The position numbers were made by a program, and so were the translations under genes. Source: Amycolatopsis sp. AA4 (GTDB taxonomy: Bacteria; Actinomycetota; Actinomycetes; Mycobacteriales; Pseudonocardiaceae). Taken from it: a stretch of DNA of 64,000 bases. Location: the NCBI RefSeq assembly GCF_002796545.1, contig NZ_CP024895.1:124001-188000 (forward strand), given 5' to 3'. Below the pieces are notes generated by a model that saw only the letters and a list, made by a program, of their open reading frames with translations, searched no databases and was not told where the DNA came from. Of this stretch, positions 8,282-16,971 are shown piece by piece; the stretch's first letter is position 1, and each line of letters opens with the position of its first letter.

Positions 8282-8782
8282 TCAGCGTGTAGGACTCCAC
8301 GTCGAGCCGACACCGGGTGGATTGAACTCGTCGACGCCGATCTTGACAGCTACCGTGGCCAGAATACCGACGAACCAGTCAGGCCAGTCGAGAACTTCCC
8401 AAAAAGCACGCACGAAGATCCTAGCCAGGTTGCTCGTCAACTCGGCGTCCGCCTGCTCGCGAACGACCATGTCAACCCAGTCGGGGTGGCGAAGTCCGCA
8501 GAGCGCCAAGTCACCTCCCAACTGGGTGGACGGCGCAATTCGCTTGGGCTGATCAGCGGGAAATAGCAGTTGGTAAATGAAGTCACGCTGCCACCCGACG
8601 TCGAATTCCAGCGAGGCATCATCCGTAACCCACGTTGACAGCAGTACCTCGAACCCTCCGAGCTCTTGTGCTGCCAGCGCAACCGCTCTGGCGATCCAAC
8701 CTGAAAAATCGTAGGTCGTTTCCCAACTCAAGAGGAGCAGCGAATATGTCTCAACGTCGAGCAGCGGTTCTTCTGAGGCCAT
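8282..8782 (-). CDS. Hypothetical protein, possibly frameshifted at its C-terminus
   Basis: A 166-residue protein with natural composition: LLDVETYSLLLLSWETTYDF at the start, many Trp and acidic residues, no signal peptide or clear membrane segment. No family recognised. The last residues (GSTWSPTR) look out of frame. A one-base shift near 8310 would continue as RLDVESYTLMVMIEGAADP...LTRIKQLDRAATKRG to 8191, a much more protein-like end. That tail repeats the LDVE(T/S)Y(S/T)L motif of the N-terminus, suggesting either a frameshifted single gene or a junction of two related genes. The IS110 left end lies about 15 bases before the start codon, so the original promoter and perhaps N-terminus were probably lost. 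Confidence 0.6.
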   Translation of the reverse strand: MASEEPLLDVETYSLLLLSWETTYDFSGWIARAVALAAQELGGFEVLLSTWVTDDASLEFDVGWQRDFIYQLLFPADQPKRIAPSTQLGGDLALCGLRHPDWVDMVVREQADAELTSNLARIFVRAFWEVLDWPDWFVGILATVAVKIGVDEFNPPGVGSTWSPTR

Positions 8783-8798
8783 TGGGACCCCCCCCGTT

Positions 8799-9023
8799 AC
8801 CGTTTTCGTAGTTCCTGATCAAGGAGCTGTGGTCGCCAGGTCCGGCATGACTGTGTCCCCCAGTCGAAGTGATGATCCGGGGGGTGGTGTCACCGGGCCT
8901 GGTGGCATCGACCGACCGCTGATAAGGACACGGCCGCCGCTGGGCAGGTCTCCTCGTAACGTGGGTGCCGGCGCTCGATGCTCGACCGGGCGACCACCCG
9001 CACCACGGCGAAGGGCATGGTGG
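8799..9023 (+). ncRNA. Candidate IS110 bridge RNA region
   Basis: IS110-group elements transcribe a structured bridge RNA from their non-coding left end, which pairs with donor and target DNA. This element has a 225-base non-coding left end directly before the transposase ATG. Much of it is conserved in the decayed copy at 4694-4900 despite the loss of that copy's coding frame. The loops have not been folded here, so the RNA limits are unknown. The call rests on family knowledge and position. Confidence 0.45.
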
Positions 9024-10230
9024 ATGACCAGCGATATCAGGGTTTTTCTGGGCTTGGACGTGGGCAAGGGTGACCATCACGCGGTGGGGCTGGACCCGGA
9101 CGGCAAGCGGCTGCACGACGCTCCGCTGCCCAACAGCGAACCGAAACTGCGGGCGTTGTTCGACAAACTCGCCGGCCACGGGCGGCTGCTGGTCGTGGTC
9201 GACCAGCCCGCCACCATCGGAGCCCTGCCGGTCGCGATCGCCCGCGCAGCCGGGCACCAGGTGGCCTACCTGCCCGGCCTGGCGATGCGCCGCATCGCCG
9301 ATCTCTACCCCGGCCGGGCGAAAACCGACGCCCGCGACGCGTTCGCCCGTCGCCGACGCCGCCCGCTCGCTCCCGCACACCCTGCGCCAGGTCGACCTCG
9401 GCGACGACGCCCTGGCCGAACTCGACGTGCTGGTCGGGTTCGACGACGACCTCGCCGCCGAAGCGACCCGTCTGTCCAACCGCGTCCGCGGCCTGCTCAC
9501 CGGCATCCACCCCGCACTCGAACGCGCCATCGGCCCGAAAATCGCTCACCCGGCGGTGCTGGAGATCCTCTCCCGCTGCGGCGGGCCTGCCGGAATCCGC
9601 AAAGCCGGACGCCGCAAACTCACCGCGATCGCCGTCGCGCACGCGCCCCGCATGGGCGACAAACTCGTCGCGGCGATCATGGCCGCGCTGGACGAGCAGA
9701 CCGTCACCGTCCCCGGCACCACAGCCGCCGACACCGTCCTGCCCCGGCTCGCCGACAGCCTGAAAACCGTGCTCCAGCAACGCAAAGCCGTCGCCGGACA
9801 AGTCGAGGGGATACTCGATGCGCACCCTCTTGCCGGGGTCCTGACGTCGATGCCCGGCATCGGAGTCAGGACCAGCGCGCGCATCCTGCTCGAGATCGGC
9901 GACGCCTCCGGGTTCGCGTCCTCGGCGCATCTCGCGGCCTACGCCGGGATCGCCCCGGTCACCCGAGCTTCCGGCACCAGCATCAAAGGCGAGCACCCCG
10001 CCCGCACCGGCAACCGCAAACTCAAACGCGCGTTCTTCCTCGCCGCCTTCGCCGCCCTGTCCGACCCCACCAGCAGGCACTACTACGACAAAAAGAGAGC
10101 TGAGGGCAAGAAACACAACGCCGCCCTCATCTGCCTGGCCCGACGACGCTGCGACGTCCTCTACGCCATGCTCCGCAACAACACCCACTACCGACACCCC
10201 GAACCCGCGAGCGCCCCTGCAGCGGCTTGA
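9024..10230 (+). pseudogene. IS110-family transposase with a one-base frameshift
   Basis: About 401 residues if the frame is restored. The N-terminal RuvC-like DEDD domain starts MTSDIRVFLGLDVGKGDHHA and includes DQPATIGALPV and RAKTDARDAF. At 9345-9348 an extra C shifts the frame: the conserved DAFVIADAARSL is read as DAFA in one frame, then VADAARSL in the next. The C-terminal domain is complete (SMPGIGVRTSARILLEIGD, then RASGTS with the catalytic serine, NRKLKRAFFLAAFAA). The protein is therefore probably not made from this copy unless ribosomes slip or the C is a sequencing error. The rest is well preserved, so inactivation is recent. Start chosen at the ATG that opens the DEDD domain. 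Confidence 0.85.
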
Positions 10231-10250
10231 CAACCACATAAGGACACCCC

Positions 10251-11681
10251 CCAGCCCAGCAGGCCGCAAGCCGCGCGGGTGGCGTCGAACGCCGCTTGGT
10301 CCCGCGGCTTGGTTCGGTCCGCCGACCAGCAGTCGATCACCCGCGCGGACCCCGTCGGCGAGCCGGGACCCGCACGATCTGCACGGCGGTGCTGCGCCCG
10401 GACGAGGTGACCGCGTGACCACTGCACCGCCGCTCGAACCTCAGGCTGGCGGTTCACCGCGGCGGTTCGTGTGCGGGCCACGATCCGCGCGCCGATCTTG
10501 TCCGGGCCGTGCTCGGCGCGTGTGAGCAAAGCGTCCAGCGCGCGGGCGATCTCGGTTTTCGGTGGCGTCGCGGCCGGATTCGGTGACCATGCGGCGGGCG
10601 TGGCGCCAGGTGAAGTCGGCCGCGCAGCGGCTTCGCGCATCCGTGTGTCGATCGTGAGCAGCCGCTCGTGCGGGATGCGAGAGGCTGACATGCGTAGCGC
10701 GTCGGCCCAGCCGGGGCGCATCGGCTCGGGAACGAGCATTTTCGCCAGCAGCAGCGAGGCGTCGACCGCCTTGGTGCCGACGGGTCGCAGCACTGCGGCG
10801 CAGATCGTGCGGGTCGCGACGTCGACCGCGATCGTGAGGTCGGCGCGGACCGGGACGCCGTCGGCGGCCAGGACCATGACGTCGATCGGGGTGGAGTCGA
10901 TCTGGACCTGCTCGCCTGGCCTCGCAGCGGCCGTCGCGGTGAATGCCCCGGTCGGCCGGTTCGCCGTCTGACGACGGGTGACCGCCGATCCGAAGGTGTG
11001 TCGGCCGACCGCTAGCCGGTCGATCAGTGCGTAGAACGCCGTCTTGCCCGGTAAGGGGACTGTTCCGGGCCCGTGGCGTTGCTCCAGCATTTTCTCTGCC
11101 CGGCGCATCAGTCTCGATCGTGTGCCGGTCGACGCGTCGGTCTCCGCCGCGATCAGTTCACGCAGCACATCGAGCAGGCGAGCGTCGGCCTGCCCAGCGA
11201 CATCGAACGTCCGCGCAGCACGCTGATCGACCAGTCCCCACAACCCTTGCGCGTTGTAGTTGCCCCGTTTGCGTTCGATGCTGCGGAAGCCGACGCCCAG
11301 TTCCGCGGCCTTGGTCCGCTGCCGTTCGGCCAGTGTGGTGGACCGCGGGTCGTAACCGAGGCGCGGCATGGTGCCCGGCGCTGCGTCGTGCGGCAACCCG
11401 GTCTCGACTTCGACGAGGTGGTTGCGCCAACGTTCAGCGTCGGCGACGACGTCTGCGGGCAAGGACTCCATAAGTCCGAACGGCTCGACCCGCGGCAAGG
11501 CCCTGCCGTCGAGGACTGCGAAGTCCGCAGCGGCCATTAGATGCCCGGCCAGTACCACCTGCTCGCCGCCAGCGTCGGTGCGCAGCCGGACCGACGTGCC
11601 CGCCAGCCCGACCACCATGTGCTCGTCGCCGTCGAAGCCGATGCGATCACCGAGGTGAAGCACTGGCCGAGCGTCCGTCAT
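10251..11681 (-). pseudogene. TnsB-like DDE transposase, rearranged and truncated
   Basis: The start ATG overlaps the stop of the TnsA-like gene (ATGA), the usual tnsA-tnsB order. Residues 1-330 look like a Mu/Tn7-type transposase: an N-terminal beta-rich region, HTH segments (TTLAERQRTKAAELGVGFRS), then the rve core with the first catalytic aspartate in VQIDSTPIDVMV. After LLTIDTRMREAAARP the homology stops, before the other catalytic residues. The open frame then runs through unrelated sequence and ends in a second TnsA-like fragment (RVIDCWSADRTKPRDQAAFD) cut by the IS110 right end. On the opposite strand at about 10372-10410 a scrap reads TRTICTAVLRPDEVTA, an inverted TnsB piece. This is a scrambled, inactive remnant. 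Confidence 0.75.
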
Positions 11682-12469
11682 GCGCTCACCTGCCTGGTAG
11701 CCGCGGTGGTGACCACCGCATCCGGGGTCAGCTCTCGGGTCAGGTCGGTGTGCAATTGCTGGCACCAGAGCAAGTGGAAAAGCACCGGCAGCACGGAGAT
11801 CGGGTCGCCGACGGCCTGTGCTCCGTCCATAAGCCCCAGTGGCTTGCCGAACGCCGCGCGCAGCGCAGGCGCGATCTCTGGCAAGTCGTAGCGCGGATGG
11901 CGGTAGCCGGCCAGCCACCGGACGTTGGCCAGCAGCGTTCCGGGCGGCGAGCCGACCACGTCGTAGGCCCACCCCATCAACGAGCAGGCGGCGCGGGTTT
12001 CGTCGAAAGCGGCCTGGTCACGCGGTTTGATCCGGTCAGCCGGACGAACGTCCAGAACCTTGGCTGACCCGTCGGCCATGCGGGCAAAGTAATCTGGGGC
12101 GTGCGAGCGAGGTTTGCCCTGGGCGGTGGTCCAGAACAGCCAGAACGGCTGGGACGCGATCCCCACGACGTCGGCGTCAAAGTCGAGCATGACGAGCGTG
12201 TCGCGCTCGACCCAGGACTCGTAACCGACCAGCGTGCCTGTCGTCGCGGTCCACCAGCGACCGTTGTAGTGACGTTGGCCTTTGTATGAAGGGAAATCAC
12301 GCACCGGCAGGCAGGACTCAAACGGGACGGACCAAGCCTTGGTCAGCGCAAGACGCTGCTCGCCCTCATCGTCGGCGAACGCGACCTCGAACCGCTCGTC
12401 GGCAACCAGGGCACCACCAGACACAAGATCCAGCTTCGGCACCGCGGCATCTTCCCGGCCAAGCACCAT
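11678..12469 (-). CDS. TnsA-like heteromeric transposase endonuclease subunit
   Basis: About 263 residues, matching the TnsA-like endonucleases that cut transposon 5' ends beside a TnsB partner. SYESWVERDTLVMLDFD supplies a likely PDDEXK glutamate. SHAPDYFARMADGSAKVLDV has the central aspartate and the lysine-containing strand. The C-terminal part (ALRAAFGKPLGLMDGAQAV and on) is helical. It overlaps the TnsB-like gene by 4 bases. A TTG start at 12493 would add 8 residues. The coding frame seems intact although its partner is destroyed, so the transposon can no longer move by itself. The 14-bp direct repeats just upstream may be part of the transposon end. Confidence 0.75.
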   Translation of the reverse strand: MVLGREDAAVPKLDLVSGGALVADERFEVAFADDEGEQRLALTKAWSVPFESCLPVRDFPSYKGQRHYNGRWWTATTGTLVGYESWVERDTLVMLDFDADVVGIASQPFWLFWTTAQGKPRSHAPDYFARMADGSAKVLDVRPADRIKPRDQAAFDETRAACSLMGWAYDVVGSPPGTLLANVRWLAGYRHPRYDLPEIAPALRAAFGKPLGLMDGAQAVGDPISVLPVLFHLLWCQQLHTDLTRELTPDAVVTTAATRQVSA

Positions 12470-12484
12470 GCCGTTTGCACCGAC

Positions 12485-12528
12485 CCCCGCCAACTACCCC
12501 GAACTCCGCCACCACCCCGCCAACTACC
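12485..12528. repeat. Two 14-bp direct repeats spaced 30 bp
   Basis: CCCCGCCAACTACC occurs at 12485-12498 and 12515-12528, with a related AACTCCGCCACC/AACCCGCCACC pair between and after. The position outside the tnsA-like start fits TnsB-binding sites at a transposon end. They could also belong to the adjacent origin. Confidence 0.5.
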
Positions 12529-12663
12529 TCCGGAACCCGCCACCTTCGAGCGGACAGGACACAGATCCACATCTCGGATGCGACTGCTACTAGAAGATCT
12601 TTTTACAAGAGGACTAATAGGGGCCCGGGAGCATGCGCTCTGACCTGCGTCGATGGCGAGACC

Positions 12664-13150
12664 GTTCCCCCTCTTATGCGGTTGGTTCCCCCTCCTATGT
12701 CAACCGACCTGGGAGAACACCGATCGGTAAGTCCCCCTCTTATGTGTGGAGCATCGTGATCGCGGGCCGGTTGTTCACACTTCAAGGCCGCGTTCCCCCT
12801 CTTATGTCGGGATAAGACCGAACGAAGCGCCCGACGTCGGCGACTTGGCGACGGGTCCGGGCGCAAATTCCCCCTCTTATGTCGGGACAAGTCGTGGCAC
12901 AAGGGTCAGCTAGTGCTCAAGATCGAGTGGTCGACACGTACCGTAGTTGAACATCACACTGCGCGAACGAGTCCTGGGCTGATCCGTCCCCCTCTTATGC
13001 CCTCCGGAAGGTGCTGCTCGCGCCGTTCCCCCTCTTATGTCGGGACGCCCGAGCAACGTCGATCTCCGCGTGCCGCCCGAGGTCACACGATTGAGATCCG
13101 ATCTCCCAGGTCAGCATCGAATCTGATGCTGTTCCCCCTCTTATGTCAGG
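12664..13150. repeat. Iteron array, likely origin of replication
   Basis: Eight direct repeats with core CCCCCTCTTATG occur at 12664, 12685, 12731, 12792, 12868, 12986, 13025 and 13131. The best copies extend to TTCCCCCTCTTATGTCGGGAC. They end 100 bases before a RepA_C-type initiator gene, the standard layout of an iteron-controlled theta origin. The copy at 12685 has CTCC instead of CTCT. An AT-richer patch (12590-12605) and a DnaA-box-like site lie in or beside the array. Confidence 0.85.
12771..12779 (+). promoter_or_regulatory. DnaA-box-like site within the iterons
   Basis: TTGTTCACA differs at one position from the actinobacterial DnaA box TTGTCCACA. It lies between the third and fourth iterons, where host DnaA could assist initiation. 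Confidence 0.4.
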
Positions 13151-13249
13151 CATGCGGCGCGCCGCACGGGGGCTCTCGGTATGCGTGACCTGCGGAGTTC
13201 CTCGGCGTGCCGCAACCTTCCTCCGTCGCTCAACCCCTAGTCTGTGCGG

Positions 13250-14227
13250 ATGCCAGCGGCCAAGGGGCGTCCCAAGAACGCATCCGTCGAGCGTGCGACC
13301 CAGATCGCCGAATTCCGGCAGAGCGGGGGTGGTAAGTCCCTCGTGTTCCAGGCCGCTCCGCTGACCTTGGCGTCGCTGCCGTACCGGCAACCGAAGGCCG
13401 GTACCGATGTATGGGTTCGACGTAACGGGGATTTCTGGCTTACCCTCCGCCCTGGGGTGAGCATGAAACCCAACGGCGAACACGGCAGCTACGGTTGGCC
13501 TTTTGGCGTGATACCGCGAGCGCTGCTGATGTGGGTTACAGCCGAAGCCCTGCGCACGCAGGACCCCAAGATCGAACTGGGTTCGTCGTTGTCCGACTTC
13601 GTGGTGAAGCTTCTGGGCCAACGGGCGACAAGCGGTCCCAACGGGACGCGTACCCGGGTGAAGGAGCAGGCGAACAGGCTCTTCAACGCCGACATCAGCT
13701 ACCAGTGGATGGGCAACGGCGACCGGATTCAGGCCGGTGTCAACCTGAAAATCGCCAGGGCATGGCGGCTGGATCTCGGCGACGGCGAAATGGGGCAGGA
13801 GTCGCTGTTTCCGTCCTACGTCCAGCTCAGCGGCGACTTCTTCGAAGAGATCATCAAAAGCCCCGTGCCGCTGGATCTCGAAGCCGTCCGGCTGCTGGGG
13901 TCGGCCGCCGCGATGGACCTCTACGCCTTCATCACCTACAAGGCGTTCGTCCTCAACAAAACCGGAAAGTACTTCCTGCTCACCTGGGACGGGATGGGCG
14001 ATCAGTTCGGCTACCAATTCCCGAAGACTTCCAAAGGACGGTACAAGCTGAAGGAAAAGGTTCTGCCTGCTTGGGAAAGCGTCCGCCGCGTCTACCCGGA
14101 AGCGAATGTCACCGTGACCAATGACGGCTTGCTGCTGGGACCAGGGCCGACGGCGGTACAACCGAGAAAGTCCCGCGGGCGACTGGGATCTGGCGCTACG
14201 GCCTGGACCGGGCTACCCGCGAACTGA
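13250..14227 (+). CDS. repA: Plasmid replication initiator, RepA_C family
   Basis: About 325 residues, matching plasmid-encoded RepA (RepA_C-type) initiators. The typical core is FGVIPRALLMWVTAEALRTQ, then KIELGSSLSDFVVKLLG, then RTRVKEQANRLFNADISYQW. The middle part (DLYAFITYKAFVLNKTGKYF) fits the winged-helix region that binds iterons. The C-terminus is basic and probably unstructured. The ATG at 13250 has no clear ribosome site. A GTG at 13244 is in frame, and translation may be leaderless. Directly downstream of eight iterons, it should bind them and start theta replication. Copy number would be set by Rep-iteron interaction, as in other iteron plasmids. Confidence 0.85.
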   Translation: MPAAKGRPKNASVERATQIAEFRQSGGGKSLVFQAAPLTLASLPYRQPKAGTDVWVRRNGDFWLTLRPGVSMKPNGEHGSYGWPFGVIPRALLMWVTAEALRTQDPKIELGSSLSDFVVKLLGQRATSGPNGTRTRVKEQANRLFNADISYQWMGNGDRIQAGVNLKIARAWRLDLGDGEMGQESLFPSYVQLSGDFFEEIIKSPVPLDLEAVRLLGSAAAMDLYAFITYKAFVLNKTGKYFLLTWDGMGDQFGYQFPKTSKGRYKLKEKVLPAWESVRRVYPEANVTVTNDGLLLGPGPTAVQPRKSRGRLGSGATAWTGLPAN

Positions 14228-14338
14228 TTCCCGAGGACCACCCACCTGAGCAAATTCATCACCTTGACCGGGCCGTTCGGCGCGAGGGGGCACATCCGGC
14301 CGCCGTCGCGGACTGACGCTCGCCGCGCGTTTGTCCGC

Positions 14339-14371
14339 AGCGCCCCCCCTTGTCGCGCAAGGGGGGGCGCT
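14339..14371. terminator. Bidirectional terminator between rep and the primase
   Basis: AGCGCCCCCCCTT (14339-14351) and AAGGGGGGGCGCT (14359-14371) form a perfect 13-bp stem with a 7-base loop. It lies between two convergent genes, with AAG/CTT steps giving a short A/U edge at the loop side. Confidence 0.65.
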
Positions 14372-14517
14372 GAACCCGCCGGGCCGGTCGCGCGGCGTCC
14401 TGGCAGCTCCGGTGCGCCGCCTTCGGTCCGGCCGACAGTCCCGTGGGGGAGACCCGCCCGTGCCCAGCTGCGCGACCGGAGCCGGCATCCGCGGCGAGCA
14501 GGCGGTCTGGTCTCGTT

Positions 14518-16536
14518 TCATGCGCTGAGGTGTTCCTGCCGGCCGCTCGGCTCGAGCGCGACGGCGCCCAGTTGGTCGACGAGGAGCTTCACGACGTCGT
14601 CGGTCGAGAGCCGCGACGCGGGGAGCAGGCCGTGGCGTTGCGCGGTCAGGCGGCGGGCTTCGGCGAAGTCGGCTCGTCTGCCTGTCCGGGGGAACGGTTC
14701 GCGGCGTCCGGATCCCCACAGCTGCAGGCTCCGTTCGCCCGCCGACGGCCGCCGCGCTCGTTTCGGCGCCCGCATCCACTGTTGTTCCTCCCGCCACCAG
14801 GCGTAGACGGCTCGGTCGACCGCCGTCCAGCGGGCTTGCTGCGCCCGGTGCCCGTGGGTTCCCAGGCGTTTCGCGGCCGCGGTCAGCTTCGCGACGTTCA
14901 GCACGGCCCGCCCCGCTCTGCTGCGTCGGAGGAGGCCGAGCGACGTCATCGTCGCCAGGTGTCGCCGACACGTCCCGACCGTATAACCGCATATACGGCT
15001 CAGCTCGAGAGCGTCTCGGGGTTCCAGGAGCGCGGCGGCGATGCGGGCGCAGTGGCGCCCCAAACCTCCGACGTTTCGAGGGGCGAAGGCATCCGCGGCG
15101 CGGACGCCGAGCGTCTTCGTGAGGCGGTGGCGGAGATCTTCCCGGACCCCTGACGGGGGGCGGGGTCCTTGTGTCCCACCCTGTTGCTGCTGTTCAGGGG
15201 CGGTCGCGGGGGGCAGCAGCTTCCAGGTGGCGGCGCGCGGTCCGTACGCGTCGATCGTGCGGAGGAGGAATCCGTCCTTGCTGAGGCGGTCGAAGGCGCG
15301 GGCGGCGGCGGACTTGCTGATGCCCGCCATCGCCGCGGTACGCCGGATGTCGAGGTCGACCTCGACGCTGCAGGCGTTCAGGGCGACGAGGCAGAGTGCG
15401 TCCAGGACGCCGCGGTCGGCGGGGCCGGAGGGGCGGGCCCATCGTGCGGGGTCGTCGTCGGCGGCGGACTGGACGGCGGCGACGAGGCTGGCGGTCTCCT
15501 CGCCGCGGTTGGCGTCGTCGGCGGCCGCGGCGGGGATGCGGGCGGCGTAGTCGACGCTGCGCCGCCATTGGCGCAGCAGGAGGTTCCGGGCCGCGGCGTC
15601 GCCGCGGGGGATGCGGGGTGCTCCGGAGCGCGGGTTCGCCCGGCTGCGGGCGTGTTCGAGCCCCGGTGCGTGATCGAGCAGCGCGTGCACCTCCGGCCAC
15701 GACCAGCGCGCGAGCGCCAGTCCGACCAGGACGGAGGCGAGCAGCGCGTTGGCCTCGCCGTCGCGGGGGACGGTGTCGAGCGCCGCGCGGGTGCTCGGGG
15801 ACGGTTCCCTGCGGAGCCCGGCCAGCGCCGGTGCGCCGCCGCGATCGACGACCTGGCGTGCGGCGGGAGAAGGGGCGGCGCGTTCGTCCGGTGTCGTAGT
15901 GGTCGCGAGCAGCTGCTCGGTGAGCCGCTCCACGACTCCCGGGTTCGCCGCAGTCAGTACCGCTGTCGCGGTGTCCGGGTCGGCGGGCTGCAGCAGCAGG
16001 GAGTGCCCGCCGCCGCGGTGCGGGGAGCCGGGCGCCCGCGCGGCACCGGTGCGCGGGTTGCACAGCATCCCGTGGTCGAGCGTCGGCAGCTCCCGGGCGA
16101 GCAGCTTCGCCAGGCGGCGCACGGCCAGCGCGGCGGCGCCGTCCGGGCCGAGCGAGAGCCACACGTGGCGGCCGCCGCCGGGGCCGGACGCGGCGACCGC
16201 GTAGCGCGCGCCGACGGTGTCGAGCAGGTCGGCCAGTCGGACGAGATCGGCTGCCACGTCTCCGCGCGCGGCGTCGAGGTCGAAGCACAGCAAGCGGAAC
16301 TGGCCGCTGTCGTCGGCGAGGTAGAGAGCGTGCGGGCCGGGCGGCGGCGCGTCGGGCCAGGGCTGGTGGTCGTACTGGTGCAGCCACGTCGAGGCAGCGT
16401 CGTCCCAGGTGTCGGTGCGCAGCCCGGCGCGCGGGGTGATCGCGGCCGCGAGCCGCCAGTGCGCGGCGGCGTCGATCCGGGGCGTCCGCGCCGGCCGCGG
16501 ATGACGGCCGGCGGGTTCGGCGGGGGAGGCGGTCAT
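14518..16536 (-). CDS. Prim-pol (archaeo-eukaryotic primase) type replication protein
   Basis: A 672-residue protein. The N-terminal 200 residues carry a bifunctional primase/polymerase-like fold: RLLCFDLDAARGD (about 82-94) holds the metal-binding DxD, and SGPGGGRHVWLSL (about 116-128) gives the GxxH motif. The middle is Ala/Arg rich. Two winged-helix segments follow (DIRRTAAMAGISKSAAARAF and ELSRICGYTVGTCRRHLATM). Prim-pol proteins with C-terminal wH domains are common replication accessories of actinobacterial plasmids and integrative elements, where they prime leading-strand synthesis or act as initiators. It converges on the rep gene across a shared terminator. No helicase domain is present. 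The start ATG has no rival nearby. Confidence 0.75.
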   Translation of the reverse strand: MTASPAEPAGRHPRPARTPRIDAAAHWRLAAAITPRAGLRTDTWDDAASTWLHQYDHQPWPDAPPPGPHALYLADDSGQFRLLCFDLDAARGDVAADLVRLADLLDTVGARYAVAASGPGGGRHVWLSLGPDGAAALAVRRLAKLLARELPTLDHGMLCNPRTGAARAPGSPHRGGGHSLLLQPADPDTATAVLTAANPGVVERLTEQLLATTTTPDERAAPSPAARQVVDRGGAPALAGLRREPSPSTRAALDTVPRDGEANALLASVLVGLALARWSWPEVHALLDHAPGLEHARSRANPRSGAPRIPRGDAAARNLLLRQWRRSVDYAARIPAAAADDANRGEETASLVAAVQSAADDDPARWARPSGPADRGVLDALCLVALNACSVEVDLDIRRTAAMAGISKSAAARAFDRLSKDGFLLRTIDAYGPRAATWKLLPPATAPEQQQQGGTQGPRPPSGVREDLRHRLTKTLGVRAADAFAPRNVGGLGRHCARIAAALLEPRDALELSRICGYTVGTCRRHLATMTSLGLLRRSRAGRAVLNVAKLTAAAKRLGTHGHRAQQARWTAVDRAVYAWWREEQQWMRAPKRARRPSAGERSLQLWGSGRREPFPRTGRRADFAEARRLTAQRHGLLPASRLSTDDVVKLLVDQLGAVALEPSGRQEHLSA

Positions 16537-16971
16537 CGCGCGACCGCCCGGTTCGCGGCACGCCGACGGGCGCTCGGGCGGGAGCGGAATCGCTCACGAC
16601 GCGCGGGCGACACCGGCGCGGGCCGACGCCGAACGGCGTCGCACAACCGCGGAGACAGTGCGGCCGGACCCGACGTCGACATGCGGGACGTGGCGGTGAT
16701 CTGCCCAACACAGACCGGCTGGCCTGGGGAAACAGGCAGCGTGAAGAAGGCGCGCGGAGACACGAGAGCACGCGAGTGCTGGAAAATGCCTCCGGCACCA
16801 GGTACCGTAGGCACGACAAAGCCCTTCTTGCGAGGTCGGGCGAAAAAGTGTGGGCCCCTGGGTGGCACCAGGGGTGTGAGGTGCAACTAGCCGCATTGAC
16901 TGCCAGGTCGGCGGACAGTTGCTACCAGGCTTCGAGGCGGCATCCCTATCGGGGAGGCCGCCTCGGCTCGT
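16537..16971. other. Intergenic region upstream of the primase gene
   Basis: No gene is recognised. It holds the upstream region of the primase gene, a small hairpin CCCCTGG...CCAGGGG (about 16855-16876), and the terminator at 16933-16965 belonging to the gene that ends at 16972. Confidence 0.5.
16933..16965 (-). terminator. Terminator of the duplicated-domain gene
   Basis: CGAGGCGGC (16933-16941) and GCCGCCTCG (16957-16965) form a 9-bp stem just after the minus-strand stop at 16972. Confidence 0.5.

Larger units (their letters stand above)
8797..10250 (+). mobile_element. IS110-family insertion sequence
   Basis: An element of about 1.45 kb with one transposase gene, a non-coding left end of about 225 bases and a right end of about 20 bases. 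That asymmetry is typical of the IS110 group rather than IS1111. There are no terminal inverted repeats, as expected. The left boundary is set by where similarity to the degenerate copy at 4694 begins. The right boundary is set by where the TnsA-like reading of the flanking DNA resumes (about 10251). Boundaries are good to about 10 bases. The two flanks belong to unrelated genes, so a deletion or rearrangement accompanied or followed insertion. Confidence 0.75.

Noticed and set aside
12664..13150. CRISPR array
   Set aside because: Repeats are short, vary in extent and have irregular spacing of 5-100 bp. They sit before a replication initiator, as iterons do.
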